DNA of 64,000 nucleotides from Brevipalpus yothersi (GCA_003956705.1 QZCP01000545.1:1-64000); one strand, 5' to 3'. Shown: positions 10,359-22,219, counted from the stretch's first letter. The notes: generated by a model from the sequence alone, not told the origin. Program-made: numbers and translations.

Positions 10359-13245
10359 TTATCTCAAAGAGCCAGGAGAGATTCTTAGAATACCATTCGA
10401 ACGCATGATTTGTGACCAAAATTGTCGTTTATGAGACTTTACAAGTTTGCTCGAAGAGACCATGGAAGAATGAATAAGTTTCAGTTCTCTCTTACGATGT
10501 CGAAGGCTTTTCATACTCCAAAGATAATTAGCCGAATAGTAAATTATCCACTCAATATCGGGTTTGGATAGGATTGGCTCGAATTCGCTCTCTTTTGTCC
10601 ACTTTTCGGATAAGCTAACAATTTTTTGTTTTAGACGCAAGATAAATCGACGAATTCGTTTGGGTTTCTCACGAGAACGAAGGAATGGAGAGAGCAATAG
10701 ATAACAAGCCAACCTAGACATTTGTAGAAGTGATCGCTCATAAACGTTTGTTATAATGGCTGTCTCACAATTAATTTCAGTATTCAAATCCCATGATACC
10801 ATAGCAAGATTCAATTGTTCTATAAAGGGTGGAAGAGAGGGAAAAAATCATTCTCTTAGAGAATCTTAGTTCTATAAGGCTTACCGACAATATTCCGACG
10901 GCTTCTTTTAATTGAAATGAATGGATCACAGCAGAATGAGTATTCAATCTTCTCTCCATCATATTTGCTGTAGTCCACAGTGATTGAGCCTTGCTTTAGA
11001 CTGATTATTCGACCAAGAAATGTGAAGTTATCAGCAAATCCGATTTTTACAAAAGAGTTTTTGAAGTTGAAGCGCAATTTCTGTAGATTTATACACATTC
11101 CGTAGGCGGGAAAATCATTTATCATGGTTTGTAGAGCATTTTTCGCTCTCTCCAGAGAAGAGGTTATAAAAACGATATCATCCTCAAGAATTAACCTCGC
11201 CTCTCCCTCCTTCAATCCAAAATCATTAACAACTTCGTCAAGAATTTCATTAATGTACAAGGAACAAAGGGCACTAGACAAGGAACCACCTTGTCTAATA
11301 CCTTTACACAATTCGAACCATCTTTTTGGACCGACTCGCACTAGAGGTTTACAAATATAATTGCGAAAGAGCATTTGAATACTCTCAGTAGTCAAGCTAT
11401 TGATCCTCTTTGGTACAATTATGCGAAGACTAGGGTTTGCTTCGGTTCTACTGAGTTCTTCGATCAATTGATTCAGATCCTTCTTAATGGAATAATATTT
11501 TCGCACTTTTCTTGTAGACTCAACAACATCTAGTTCTCTCACTTTGACTTTATCTTCTCCTATACAATCCATTTGTCTCATCTTTTTCAGGATGAGTTGA
11601 TATAATCTATCTTGATCAATGGAAGGATAACAATCCTTAATATCCGTTCTGATGAAGAAAAGTTTACTTTTACTTTTTCGACCGAATTTCATTATATTTT
11701 CGAGTGCAGTAATGTTGTCACGACGACCTTTGGAAATGGAATCGTTCGTCATCTTGTTGAGAAGATGCGATAGAGCACGAAGAGCTGATTGAACTTCGAA
11801 ACGTCGTCCTTCCATTCTCAATCTATTGATCATTCGTAGCTTGTTATTACGAGGAATGAAACGAGCATCTGAGTTCCTCAAGAGAGAGTAGAGGCGAAGT
11901 TGGTTTTTTGCCTCTGCTACTGGAACTGGTCGAAGGTTGCCACTTTCAATCATTTGATTTAGATGACGATCTCTGAGACTCATCCAGCAAGATACGGGGA
12001 AAAAGTTCAAGCGATAATTATTCGATTCAGTGATGTAAAAATTAAAACGGAGGAGCTGGATCAGATAGGAGGCAAACCAGTGCAGAAAAGCGTCAAAAAC
12101 AATCAATTTTGTATGCTTACAATTCAAATTATCAAGCCAGGTGATTGTTTCTAGTTTGATAGAAGTATCGCGAAGATCTTCAACTCGAAACTTTATCTTG
12201 AGACCAAGCGTAATGAAGAGTTTGAGACGCTGGAAAATTTTCTCAAAATTCTTCCTGATACCAAAAATTTCTCGAGGAAAAACAAAATGAATGACATGAT
12301 GGACAAATTCAATGACTAGAACATGTGGAACAGCATAATCCAGAGGGGTTTGGAAGTTAGAAACTCTCTTCGATGAACAATGAGTTTTCATCAAATTATC
12401 GAATTTACATATTCCATGTCTCTCCAGAATACGTCCTAGAAGACCGAAAACTGTTTGGTTCTTGATGCATTGTTGGAGTTCCATACTTAATTGGCCAAAA
12501 ATTTGAATAAATAGATGATCTTCTTTTATGTTCAAAACTTCTCTGAAAGGTTTCTTGGAACCACTTCCATAGAGAATTTTGGCACGCAATAAGACAGAAG
12601 GTTCGTTATATTGTACTCTGTTCTTACAGCAAGCATCGTTGGCATAACTTAAGGGACGAGGTCCTTCCGGGTCCTTCAAGTCATCGAGTTTCCTTTTCTT
12701 TGACCGAGAAGTTGTCTTACCCTTGCTGGAAGGCAAATAACTAGCATTTAGGAGACTCATGACGAAATACTTCGCAAAAATTTCATCACTCACCTAGATG
12801 ACCTGTTCCACACGAAATCACTGAAATAAAGACCTGCACGTTGGACATAGCATCCTTCCGAGATGATTTCAAAGAAAGAACAATTGAAAATAACAAAACT
12901 AATCGAACTTTCATTAATTTGCCGGAGAAATTGACTTATCGGCATATTTTTGAAGTAAAGGTAAGCATACTCATTCCTAATGGAATTGGCTGCCATAGAT
13001 GATGTGCGATAATATTTTTGCACATTCTTCCGGAGGACACTGACAAATTGAGATTCATCCATCATCTCAGTCTGCTTAATTGTTGATGGCACTAGAGCTT
13101 TAGTTGAAACAATTACAGTTGATCGAAAAAAATCTTGATCACACAACTTGTCCAATCCTACATCTCTCGCAAGACAAGAAAGTAACATCACACTTTTGTA
13201 ACATTTACGCAAATCATCCAAACCACATTCCATTGAAACACTCAT
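10359..13245 (-). CDS. TERT: Telomerase reverse transcriptase (917 aa)
   Basis: Three exons on the minus strand: 13245-12794, 12725-10885 and 10819-10359 (2754 nt, in frame; introns 68 and 65 nt). TERT is the catalytic subunit that copies telomerase RNA onto chromosome ends. Residues 1-150 look like a TEN domain (hydrophobic FVIFNCSFFEI strand followed by GCYVQRAGLYF). A basic linker follows (SKKRKLDD, a possible nuclear signal), then the RNA-binding region with motif T (FNFYITES, about 378). The reverse transcriptase domain has RFIPR (about 439), motif A RTDIKDCYPSI (catalytic Asp 512), motif B' GIRQGGSLSS (about 629), motif C LEDDIVFIT (Asp 666 and 667) and motif E FLGRII. Exon 3 encodes the C-terminal thumb. 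All three catalytic aspartates are present. Glu before the motif C DD pair replaces the usual hydrophobic or small residue. It is divergent from RPL35A and convergent with PRKCSH. Confidence 0.95.
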
Positions 13246-13559
13246 GATGACAAAATGAATAAAAATAATTTAATTAAGACTAGATCAGATTTAAAATATA
13301 ATTAAAATTAAAATTTTTCAATTGTTAAATCAAGTTCAAGTGAATCAAGTTTCAACACATTTCAATACAATTTCGTTTGTTTTGCTTTTATCGGCGACTT
13401 TTAAATTTGGCGCTTCTTATACCGCTTCTTTTCCATTTCCGTATCCTGTAATATGGTTTTTACTGATAGAAACAACATCTTGTCTTGTCTTTCGTACATG
13501 TATTGCTGGATAGTTTTGGATTAATTTAATTGTGTTAGTTTTGATTTATTGTGTAAAAA
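13246..13559. promoter_or_regulatory. Shared divergent promoter region TERT / RPL35A
   Basis: Only 314 bp lie between the TERT ATG (minus) and the RPL35A ATG (plus). It contains TTTGGCGC at 13406-13413 (E2F-like) and a pyrimidine-rich stretch near 13424-13440 that could be a ribosomal-protein-type polypyrimidine initiator. No clear TATA box is seen. Confidence 0.55.
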
Positions 13560-14154
13560 ATGACAACCGAAGAGGTGAAAAAGCCAGCCAAGGCTGCCGC
13601 TAAGGCACCGGCTAAGGTGCCCGCTAAATCACCTAAGCAAGCTGTGACTTTTAATGAGCCATCGAAAGAGAAGCCAACAACAGCAGCAAAAAGTGGGACC
13701 GTCAAGCCGAAATATCGCAAGTAAGTTTTTGTGGTCATCTTATTTGATTTTACTGATGGTCAATTTTGATGAATTCTAATTAATTTACACTTTTTCTTCT
13801 AGATTCAATCCACCCAAGGTTGGAAGATTATATGTTAAAGCTGTATTTCTAGGTTACAAAAGAAGTCTGCGAAATCAGAGAGAACACACTTCTTTACTCA
13901 GGATCGATGGTGTTAATACTAGGAAAGAAGCTCGATTCTACTTGGGAAAAAGATGTGCTTTTGTATACCGTGCTCGTAATAAGACCACTGTTCCAATGAG
14001 AAAAGGACGCTACACTAAGGTCAGAGTTATTTGGGGAAAAGTTACCCGAGAGCATGGTAATTCTGGTGTTGTGAGAGCCAAGTTTAAGAAAAATTTGCCA
14101 CCAAAAGCTATGGGAAGACGTATCAGGATTATGCTTTATCCAAGTAACATTTGA
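13560..14154 (+). CDS. RpL35A: 60S ribosomal protein L35A / eL33 (170 aa)
   Basis: Two exons: 13560-13720 and 13803-14154 (513 nt, in frame; intron 82 nt). It is a component of the large cytosolic ribosomal subunit. The conserved core runs from about residue 60 (GRLYVKAVFLGYKRS) through FYLGKRCAFVYRA, VIWGKVTREHGNSG and PPKAMGRRIRIMLYPSNI and ends exactly where eL33 proteins end. The first ~55 residues are a Lys/Ala/Pro-rich extension (repeated PAK units) not found in the ~110-aa vertebrate protein; Ala/Lys-rich N-terminal extensions are known in some arthropod ribosomal proteins. The start is the first ATG, in good context (AAAAAATGAC). Confidence 0.95.
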
Positions 14155-15142
14155 ACATTTGCAAAACGATAAGTTGTAATTAATCGGTGGTTCATTAAAC
14201 GCCAAGTCTCCCAGCGGAAACTGACCAGGCGAGAAACTAAAACTACTACCCATTTTGTCCCTCCTTTCTTTTTTACGTTTCCTTATATCTCACCTAGACA
14301 AACAATGTGACCGAAGAATTTTTCCACCTATTATCTTGGAATAATCTCTCGTTTCTAGTTTGGAAATTTCATGAGGAAAAACTTTGGATTATAATAGACT
14401 AGGAATTTTCGCAGATGAGCTAAATTGGTACTGTGATCAGAAAAGTTTCAGATTATCTACTCTCTTACCCCTGAATGCTTCGCTCTGTTAATGCTCTCTA
14501 ATTTGAAAAAAATTAGCATCTTCATTCACGAGATCCGATGTACTTGAAGAACTCTCACTGAAAATCGTCAGAGCAATTGTTTTTCATACTCTAGCTGGCT
14601 CTATCGACTGACATCATTTCGAATTAATGCGCTCACACTTTCAACCAAACTAGAAATTCGTAAAGTTTTTCTCTCTCACGTTTAAGTAATCATTCACCTA
14701 ACTAGGAGCTGTGAGAGAAATTCTCTTGATGTTTTCATTCTTAATTGTTATCATCTAGAGAAACGAAAAAGAGTCAACAAATAAACAAGAAGTGGGAGTC
14801 ACAAACGTCATTCCGCAACACTTGATGCGTGGATCGAGATCGAGATCTCGAGCAAGTGAGCATATACATATGTATATTACGCCTGTCCATTATCCTCGTC
14901 ATCAGTAACTGTTTCGTCTTGTTCATTTTCGATTGTAAACAGATCACATTTACACAGTGTTGGTGTGATAGTCTTTTATCGGTACATTCATAACTTTTTC
15001 AACACATTCATTCTAAACTTATTACATTGTGGTGGTCCGAATTGTGCTTTGTTCGTTGTAGAGGTGAGTATTACCCTCAACATTCAATTATTCCCTCTTC
15101 TTATGATGCTCATTTCCTTATCCATGTCATCAAGGTATTGTT
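14155..15142 (+). other. RPL35A 3' end and ethanolamine kinase 5' region
   Basis: No gene recognised. An ATTAAA signal lies at 14194-14199, and the rest is presumably the promoter and 5' UTR of ethanolamine kinase. A plausible 5' UTR intron has its donor at about 15064 (GAG|GTGAGT) and its acceptor near 15134 (TCATCAAG). Confidence 0.45.
14194..14199 (+). terminator. Poly(A) signal ATTAAA for RPL35A
   Basis: Common variant hexamer 40 nt after the stop codon, a distance typical of short ribosomal protein 3' UTRs. Confidence 0.6.
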
Positions 15143-16484
15143 ATGCCTGATTGTCCATCAACCTGTGGATCATCAGTCCGAGGTGATATGTCTACAAAAA
15201 TACAGGAAGAAATTCATGAAAAATTGGTCATCAGGCCTAAATATTTGAAAGAGGATGCCTTACGATTGGTGTCCAAGCTTAGACCTCAATGGAAACCAGA
15301 GGATGTTGAAATCAAAGAGTTCACTGATGGTATAACCAATCAGTTGGTAGGATGTTGCTCGAAAAATGATAGAAAAGATGTCATTTTGATACGAGTCTAT
15401 GGAAACAATACTGAACTTTTCATTGATCGCCAGAAGGAAATTCGAAATATGAAACTCATGAACCGTCACGGATTATCACCTCCAGTATTTTGTGTTTTTA
15501 GCAATGGACTAGCCTATGGCTTCTCAGAGGGCAAAGTCATTGATCAAAATATGGTTCGTGATCCGAAAATTTCCAAGTATATCGCCATCATGTTGACTAG
15601 AATGCATTCTATTTCCATTCTAAATGAATTGGAAACTGGTCTAGGTAAACCGGAGCCTTGTTGTTTCAAAATGATTCGCCGTTATCTCGATCTGATTAAT
15701 GATAATATCATGGACGCCCCTGATGCAAGGTGAGAAAAAATAATGCTCATTGATCTAGTTTGGCCTTATTTTTGCCCTCTTCGTTATCACACTGCTCTTG
15801 TTTAGAGCTGCCTTTGCAATTAACAAGCTGACTAAAGTCGTTTTATTTCTTCTTCCTTCTTTTTCTCTTTCTCTCTCTTTCCATAGGCTTTCATCGTACC
15901 TCAAGAATGCTTCTCTGATCGAAGATCTAACGCAAGAGGTAGATTGGCTTGAGAGCCACTTGCAGAATTGTGGATCTCCCTTGGTTTTTTGCCACAATGA
16001 TCTTTTGCTCAAAAATATTGTCTACAATGAGGAAAAGTCAAGTGTTTGTTTCATCGATTTTGAGTATGCTGATATCAATTATCAAGCATTTGACATTGCT
16101 AATCATTTCTGTGAATTCGCGGGAGTTACTGATTTTCAACCAGATTTGTATCCTAGTGAAGAATTTCAAATAGAATGGCTACGTAACTACCTCACCGCAT
16201 GGGATCATATCACATGCTCTTCCAAGTCCGCTGGTGATTCGAATACTAATGGCTGTGATAAGGATTTATTTGAAGAAAGAGTAAAAAAATTGCAACAGCA
16301 AGTGTCTAAATTCTCTTTAGCCTCTCATCTTCTCTGGGGAATATGGGCCCTCCTTCAGACTCGTCATTCAAGCATAGATTTTGACTTTCGTGGTTTTGCA
16401 ATGGCTCGCCTTGGAGAATACTATAAAAATAAGGATCATATTTTACCATCAAATCACACTCTCACAAATAGTTCATCTCTTTGA
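15143..16484 (+). CDS. ETNK: Ethanolamine kinase (394 aa)
   Basis: Two exons: 15143-15729 and 15887-16484 (1185 nt, in frame; intron 157 nt). It phosphorylates ethanolamine with ATP, the first step of the CDP-ethanolamine route to phosphatidylethanolamine (Drosophila easily shocked). Family signatures: FTDGITNQLVGC and RVYGNNTE in the N-lobe; the Brenner catalytic motif HNDLLLKN (His232, Asp234, Asn239); the choline-kinase-type motif IDFEYADINYQAFDIANHF with Asp253; then NEFAGV-like FCEFAGV and a C-terminal SHLLWGIWAL helix. The GNNTE and FEFAG-type signatures favour ethanolamine kinase over choline kinase. The start gives a ~25-residue extension before the conserved domain; a second in-frame ATG (GDMSTK, residue 16) is possible. 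Confidence 0.93.
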
Positions 16485-17223
16485 TTTATCTTTCGATTTA
16501 TCGCGCCTTTTGTTCTAATATGGGGTAAAATCTAATTCAAAGAGAGAGAATGGAAGAGAGAAAGTTGCCTTCCCTTACTTGTGATATGTGATATTCTACG
16601 ATTAGAAGTTGACAACTTTTTTTGGAAGTACAAGTATGTGCTCGAATGGGTGTCAACTTCTTTTTAAATTTTTTGAAATGCATGAATTCAGGTAAAGTTT
16701 GAGACTTTCACACCATTGAAGAATGATCGGAAGCTACTCTTGGTGATCGGAAAAAATCTTCTGGTTAACTGGATTGAGATTACGATGAATGAGGATTTCA
16801 AAAAGTCATCTCTAATCTATCTTTTCTCCTATGGAGCTAGTCATCATTCCACACATGGTCTATCCATTAAATCTCCAGAGCAATTCACGAAGATCATTCT
16901 TCCAATGTGCCAACTGCCATCTCCGCTTTTCTTGAAATTATGACATTATTCATCCCCTTTTATATTATTATATATACATATATATATTTTTCAATTGTTA
17001 CGCTGATTCTCTGCAAGAAAAATATATGTATATAATATGAAGAATTTTTACTCATTCTCCAAAATAAATCGATAAATTTGACACCATTAACAATATTTAA
17101 CAACTTATTCTTTTTCGTAATATTACATATAAGTGCAAATATAAAGATGATTGATGACAGAACACCTCTGATGAGGTGGTGATGTGATGTGATTTGATGT
17201 GATCCTGGTGATTTGAGTGATCT
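16485..17223. other. Tail-to-tail intergenic region ETNK / F-box gene
   Basis: No supportable gene. A short open stretch at 16716-16943 probably lies in the ETNK 3' UTR. An A/T-only tract spans about 16964-16990. AATAAA at 17063-17068 is a candidate ETNK poly(A) signal. Confidence 0.5.
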
Positions 17224-18328
17224 TTAATCACTAGCAAATGTAACCAAATTGTTCTCGTAATATTCCAACGGTCTGCCATGTATCAATTTTAGGCTTGGTA
17301 AAGCTTTCCATAATCGGACTTCGTGTTCACTGAACACTGGAATCCGGTCATTATTGATCGATATCTGTTCCATTGATTTGCAGAATTTCATACAAAATAT
17401 CAGTACCTCACTGTAATTTATTTCTTTCTGATGAACAACCATCCATCGAAGTTTCGGATTATTTCTCATCAAAGCTTGAACATCTTTTCCCGAAATATTC
17501 ATGATCAGAAAAAGATTTCTCAAATTGGTCAATTGTTTCAACCCTTCAACCGAAGTGTCGTTTATGTACAGTCTAAGAGTGACCAATTGTGAACAATACT
17601 GGCCAATTGTATCGATCAATACTTTGTTCAATTCTCCATCAAGATTGTCGGTAAGATTGTGATACTCCAGTCGAGTTAGAGTTTGACCATTGATGATGAC
17701 AAGCTCGAGAACATCTTGGAAAGGAATATTACAATAATCAAGGCATAAGCTTTTGAGTCCACATGGTTTGTACTGAATTCCACCCTCACAATCGTATCCG
17801 ATTAATCCTAATTCTCGAAGATTAACACATTTTGACAGTAGAATATCGAGACCAAGAAATCGATATTTTTTCTTTCGCCAATCAATTTCCAGTACTTCAA
17901 GACTGGGAATCTTGGACAGTTGACTCAAATTCCATTCAATTGGAACAATGTCACTTCGAAATCTTCTTAATCGTGGACATGTAGCGATGAGCTGCATAAA
18001 TTTAACTCGAACATTCCTCTCCAGTCGTGTTCCTCGATAATAAATGTGTTCTTTCTCGGTAAGCTCCAGATCACAGTTGGCAAAATATTGGCAAACCATC
18101 CAATTGAAGAATTTACAAACTGTTTAAGATATGTCGATCATTAATTTCCCATTAATTTTGACAAAAACAATTGCCATGGTTGTGATTGAATATATATTGG
18201 ATGGAATAGGTTATCATCTTACCTCTTCTGAGTCGAACTTTCTCCCGTATGTTTGGAATATAATTGAGAATAACAAAGAATACATCAGGATTTAAGTCAA
18301 ATAACGATTTTTCTTGATGAAGAAACAT
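17224..18328 (-). CDS. F-box / leucine-rich repeat protein (333 aa)
   Basis: Two exons on the minus strand: 18328-18223 and 18119-17224 (1002 nt, in frame; intron 103 nt). The short first exon supplies an F-box-like segment: LNPDVFFVILNYIP, then EKVRLRR joined across the intron to VCKFFNWMV. About nine irregular leucine-rich repeats follow (LEVLEIDW, LRELGLIG, LKSLCLDYC, LVTLRLY, LRNLFLIM and so on). F-box proteins link Skp1-Cullin1 ubiquitin ligases to substrates, with the repeats as substrate receptor; that role is inferred from architecture. The substrate is unknown and no ortholog name can be assigned. Without the upstream exon the frame would start inside the F-box, which is why the two-exon model is preferred. 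Confidence 0.8.
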
Positions 18329-20409
18329 GAAATGAATGATAATTATGTTCGAAAATTATTTGACACAAAAAATTGAGGCATATATATACGATTTGTCAAC
18401 ATAATCCTTTGAACAACACGTTTTCAGAAGATCATTTCGAAGTGTATTCAGGGAGGAATGATCGATTTTATCATGAACCGTTATTCTGATGCGCAGCCCA
18501 CGGTGAAGTACTGATGAGCACTGTGTTCTCCTGAAAAGCTTCCAGAAGGTTGAGCCTTGCAAAATGAAATGCAATGTGACACTAATGATCCTATTAAATG
18601 AAATAGATTCAAATGAAACACGTGATCACGTTTCAAACAGTATGGTCACTACTAAGCCCCTGATCTTTGATAAGAACATCTGAAACGAAGTTCTTAGAGT
18701 TCTATTCTGAGAAAGTTATTGCATTGATTGAGAGCAAGTCTATAAATTATGGATTTTTCTGATGAGTCTGAAAATATTTTACCCTGAATATTAATTATGA
18801 ATACTCTATGAAAAAAATTTGAAGCTAAGTTGGGATTATCGAAACTGATTTTCAGCATTTTTGATACATTGTATGAAAATTCACAGAGTAGAAAAAGATT
18901 AGAGAATTCTATCAAAAGCTCAAAATTCATAACTCTTATTCCCTAGGTATTTGCCCTGTTCAGCTTCCACAATTTATCCTGCATATTACAACTATTTGCT
19001 CAACACTCTCCTATATGAAAAAATGAAATAGATATTTGCAATACACTCACTCTTCAGTAATTACTAGTATTAGTCAAAGTCCGAGTATTAAAGAAAACCC
19101 TAGATTTTGAGCTAATAGGAAAAGCGTTGAAAAAGTATTCTCCATAAGCTCTGATTATAAACGAATATTCTCTAGAGGCCTTCATCCTTGATGACAGGAA
19201 AATTTGTTGCGATCAATATAATGAACAAAGTTTCTCAAATCGGTCTTATGAAGGCTCAAAAGAAGGAGATCTTTCCTTATCCAGAATTTCTATTGAAAGA
19301 ATGTACTCACTGTGGTCTACCTTTTGATGGTGATAGACCACCAAAATAGTGAGTCAAATTAATTCGTAATCATAATTTGTTGAATTGAGTGAACCTATTC
19401 CAGCCTCCAATGAATGAGATGCATTACTTAATTCCCTGTCAAGCCCACCGAACTCTCGAAAAATATGAGAATCAAAAATCATAAAAAAGGGCACACTTAA
19501 GTCACGCTTCTATGAGACCCTGATATGCTATAGTTTTTGCTATAGTTCTGAATAGTATGTGAAGTGAATATTGAAAGAAATCAGAGCAACAAGTGGATAT
19601 AAACTTTGATGGAATGAATCAAATTTTTTCTTCGCCTAACTTTTGAAACCGAGAGATGAAACTGATACTTCAGATGAATTTGAAAATTTAGATCACAGGC
19701 TATTGTACTGTTATACTGATTAATTGACAAATAAAGTTGGAAGAAATTTTTCGCGTGCAAATCAAGCTTTATTTATTCTAAGTTCAAATTTAATTTTCAA
19801 TGATTTTCTTTCTTTAAATACACCGTTAAACAAGCTTTCTCAGTAAATTATCATCATGTTCTCTGTAAGTTCATTCTTTATTCTGGATGATTGCGGTATT
19901 GATTGTTTATTGTTCATTGGAAATCAATTTACCAGTTGATGAGGCAAGCAAGGGTGGAGTGAAATTGTAAATTTGCGTAATTATTTAATGGTAACTAATT
20001 TGGAATAAGTCTAGTGAAAAGCGAGACAAAGTTGTATCGGAAATTTTAACAACCATACAAAGTTATATTAAAACTTTTGAATGGACTGCAAGTGAGGCAA
20101 GATATTCTTTGAAGGCCATTCGAAAAAAGGATTCCTTACGACACTCGCCATGATGAACAGAGGAAGATGGAAATTCGAATCTGATGAACTGATGAATTAA
20201 GGTGGGAGGTTGTTATGGCCATCATCAGGGCTAATCACATTTTTTTCTCTCATGGAACGCTCAGCGCTCTTCTTTCACGATGGAACCTCGTAAACTTATA
20301 AATTTCATGTGGACAAAATTATGAGACCGATTTGTGAGCGGAGATGATTTTTGGAATGTAGCTCAACGGAGGACAAAGAGGAGGACAATTTTCTTCATAC
20401 TCAATTACA
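18329..20409. other. Intergenic region F-box gene / Ilp7
   Basis: AT-rich with few microsatellites. The only item that stands out is a 42-codon frame at 19221-19349 listed separately. The part next to 20409 probably holds the Ilp7 3' UTR. Confidence 0.5.
19221..19349 (+). CDS. Possible small ORF or gene fragment with CxxC motif (42 aa)
   Basis: ATG to TAG, 42 codons. The peptide is basic at the N-terminus and ends with KECTHCGLPFDGDRPPK, which has the look of a zinc-ribbon start. There is no splice partner or expression evidence and I do not recognise a family. A chance ORF or a decayed exon is as likely as a real gene. Confidence 0.15.
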   Translation: MNKVSQIGLMKAQKKEIFPYPEFLLKECTHCGLPFDGDRPPK

Positions 20410-21339
20410 TCAAGTTCGCATTCGATTATTATGAGTACAATATTCGGCATATTCTTCCCATGAGCATCCATTAGTACCGTGGCAACATTCGTCAATTATT
20501 CCTCTTTTCTTCCTTCTAGAGCCCGAAGATTGGCCTAGAATATTATATGCATCCTCACGACTCACAAAAGCACCCTCAAGTTGATTGTCTGGAAAAATAA
20601 GATTTGAGGGAAAATTATCATCACAAAATGTATCAAAGAGAGCGAAAAAAGTTTCAAAAATTTGATTTCCTCTACTAACACAAGAAACAAATCCTAACCA
20701 ATGAGTCTATAAACCTAACCAACTTTAATATAGGTGGATATGAATGAGCTAATTTTCGCTCTTCAAAGCAATAAATTAAGACAAATTTGTGAGGCTCTGT
20801 GAAATTCTGTAAAACTATAAAACAATGGAACTGTTGAAAATCTATTGATTAAAGTGAGTGGTGATGTGGGATGATGTGAGATGATGAAAATGAGGCTATA
20901 GTAACTTTACTTGGCTTCACTAGACAGTTCTGTCAATGAACTGGGCCCTCAGCAACAACCCAGATAGGAAATTTAGATGAGAAGGGAGATCATCTCCACA
21001 AATTGGTACAAATTGTTAGGGAATATCATTTTTTCTCAAATTCTCACCTGTATTTCTAACGGGTCTGATGTTTTCTTTTTCAGATTTTTTCACTTTATAA
21101 ATATCTTTCCGGCAAACCCATATCATATGATTTTCAAGCTCCTGGTAGCATCGACGATGTCTTTCAGAGTGCCAAACAGCCCTCCAATCATCATCTGATC
21201 GAGTGTTGAATATATTTTCCCATGCAGTTAGATCGGTGGTCGGCGTGGAGAGACTAATTGTTGTGGGCAATGGAGACATATAGCAGAAAAGCACTTGTAA
21301 AGCCATCAATGATAACCAGCCACAATTAAGAGTCATCAC
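20410..21339 (-). CDS. Ilp7: Insulin-like peptide 7 type prohormone (156 aa)
   Basis: Two exons on the minus strand: 21339-21048 and 20588-20410 (471 nt, in frame; intron 459 nt). It is a secreted insulin/relaxin-family prohormone. The N-terminal hydrophobic segment (residues ~7-25) is a signal peptide. The B chain has the required C-x11-C spacing (CYQELENHMIWVC) inside a long conserved block SDDDWRAVWHSERH...KDIYK that is the hallmark of arthropod Ilp7. The C peptide ends in a furin-type site RRKKR directly before the A chain GIIDECC, which has CC-x5-C-x8-C and the Ilp7 motif CSWEEYAEYC. The intron sits in the C peptide at phase 1, the classic position for insulin genes. The x5 gap is longer than the usual x3. 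In Drosophila, Ilp7 acts in reproductive neurons; the role here is unknown. Confidence 0.92.
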
Positions 21340-22183
21340 AGCTTGCTGATGATTAAGATGAGAGAGAAAAAGGGGAAACCGGTAACAATTAATCCTTCCT
21401 TACGATTGTACAAAATGTGTATACATATATATATCGTATTGGATCACCACAATGTGGCCAGCAAATGAATAGTACCTTTTTACCGTCAACTTTTCGATAT
21501 CGTGATAAAAGGCTATTCGGAGGTATAGTTATAGTTGTAAAGTTCTTCCGCACTTTCTGGTAAGATGATGGAGAACTTAGTAAGAGAAAAAAACTAGGTG
21601 ACAATAAAGAGGAACTGTTATTTAGTGGCCTCAAGTGAACATCGATCTTGAATGAATGAAGGTGAGAAAAAAAGTGACACAAGTAACAAGCATCAGCCTC
21701 AACTGTGTTGCACGATCAGCAAAATGATTTACAGTTGCACCGAGAATCTTTCGAAAGGGCTAACAAAGTCCAATCTTAACGAATGAAGAGAGAGAGAGAG
21801 AAAGTAGTATTCAACATGCGCTTAGAAGATCACTTTGACGATGTGTCTCGCTCGAGTTTTCTTTCAGCCACCCATTGCTCGATGCTCCATACTCAGTTTT
21901 TTGCCTCCTTCTCTTAACACGCTCACCATGATCCTAAACTCTTACAAGACATCCATCCATGATCGATGAAGTAGGCAAGAATAGAAGCTCTTCGCTCGCG
22001 TAGATTGATAAATGATTTTCAACACACACACACATTTATGCTAGAGAATATTTATTTATCCAAAGCCACTTTTTTTCTCTCTTTTTCACTTTCAATCCGT
22101 GAACTCCGATCTCAGGCTTTCCTCAGGCTTACAGAGTCCTTCCTCACCCCTTGTATTCCAGTTCATCTCAGCATTTTGTGTGT

Positions 22184-22219
<36 letters not shown>

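Noticed and set aside
12790..12793. Apparent frameshift and stop between the TERT N-terminal part and the body
   Set aside because: A 68-nt intron with perfect donor GTGAGT and acceptor TTCCAG restores the frame, so there is no pseudogene or programmed frameshift.
13894..14253. 119-codon minus-strand frame opposite RPL35A
   Set aside because: Shadow of the conserved ribosomal protein exon.
16716..16943. 75-codon frame after ethanolamine kinase
   Set aside because: Probably 3' UTR; no start context, domain or splice support.
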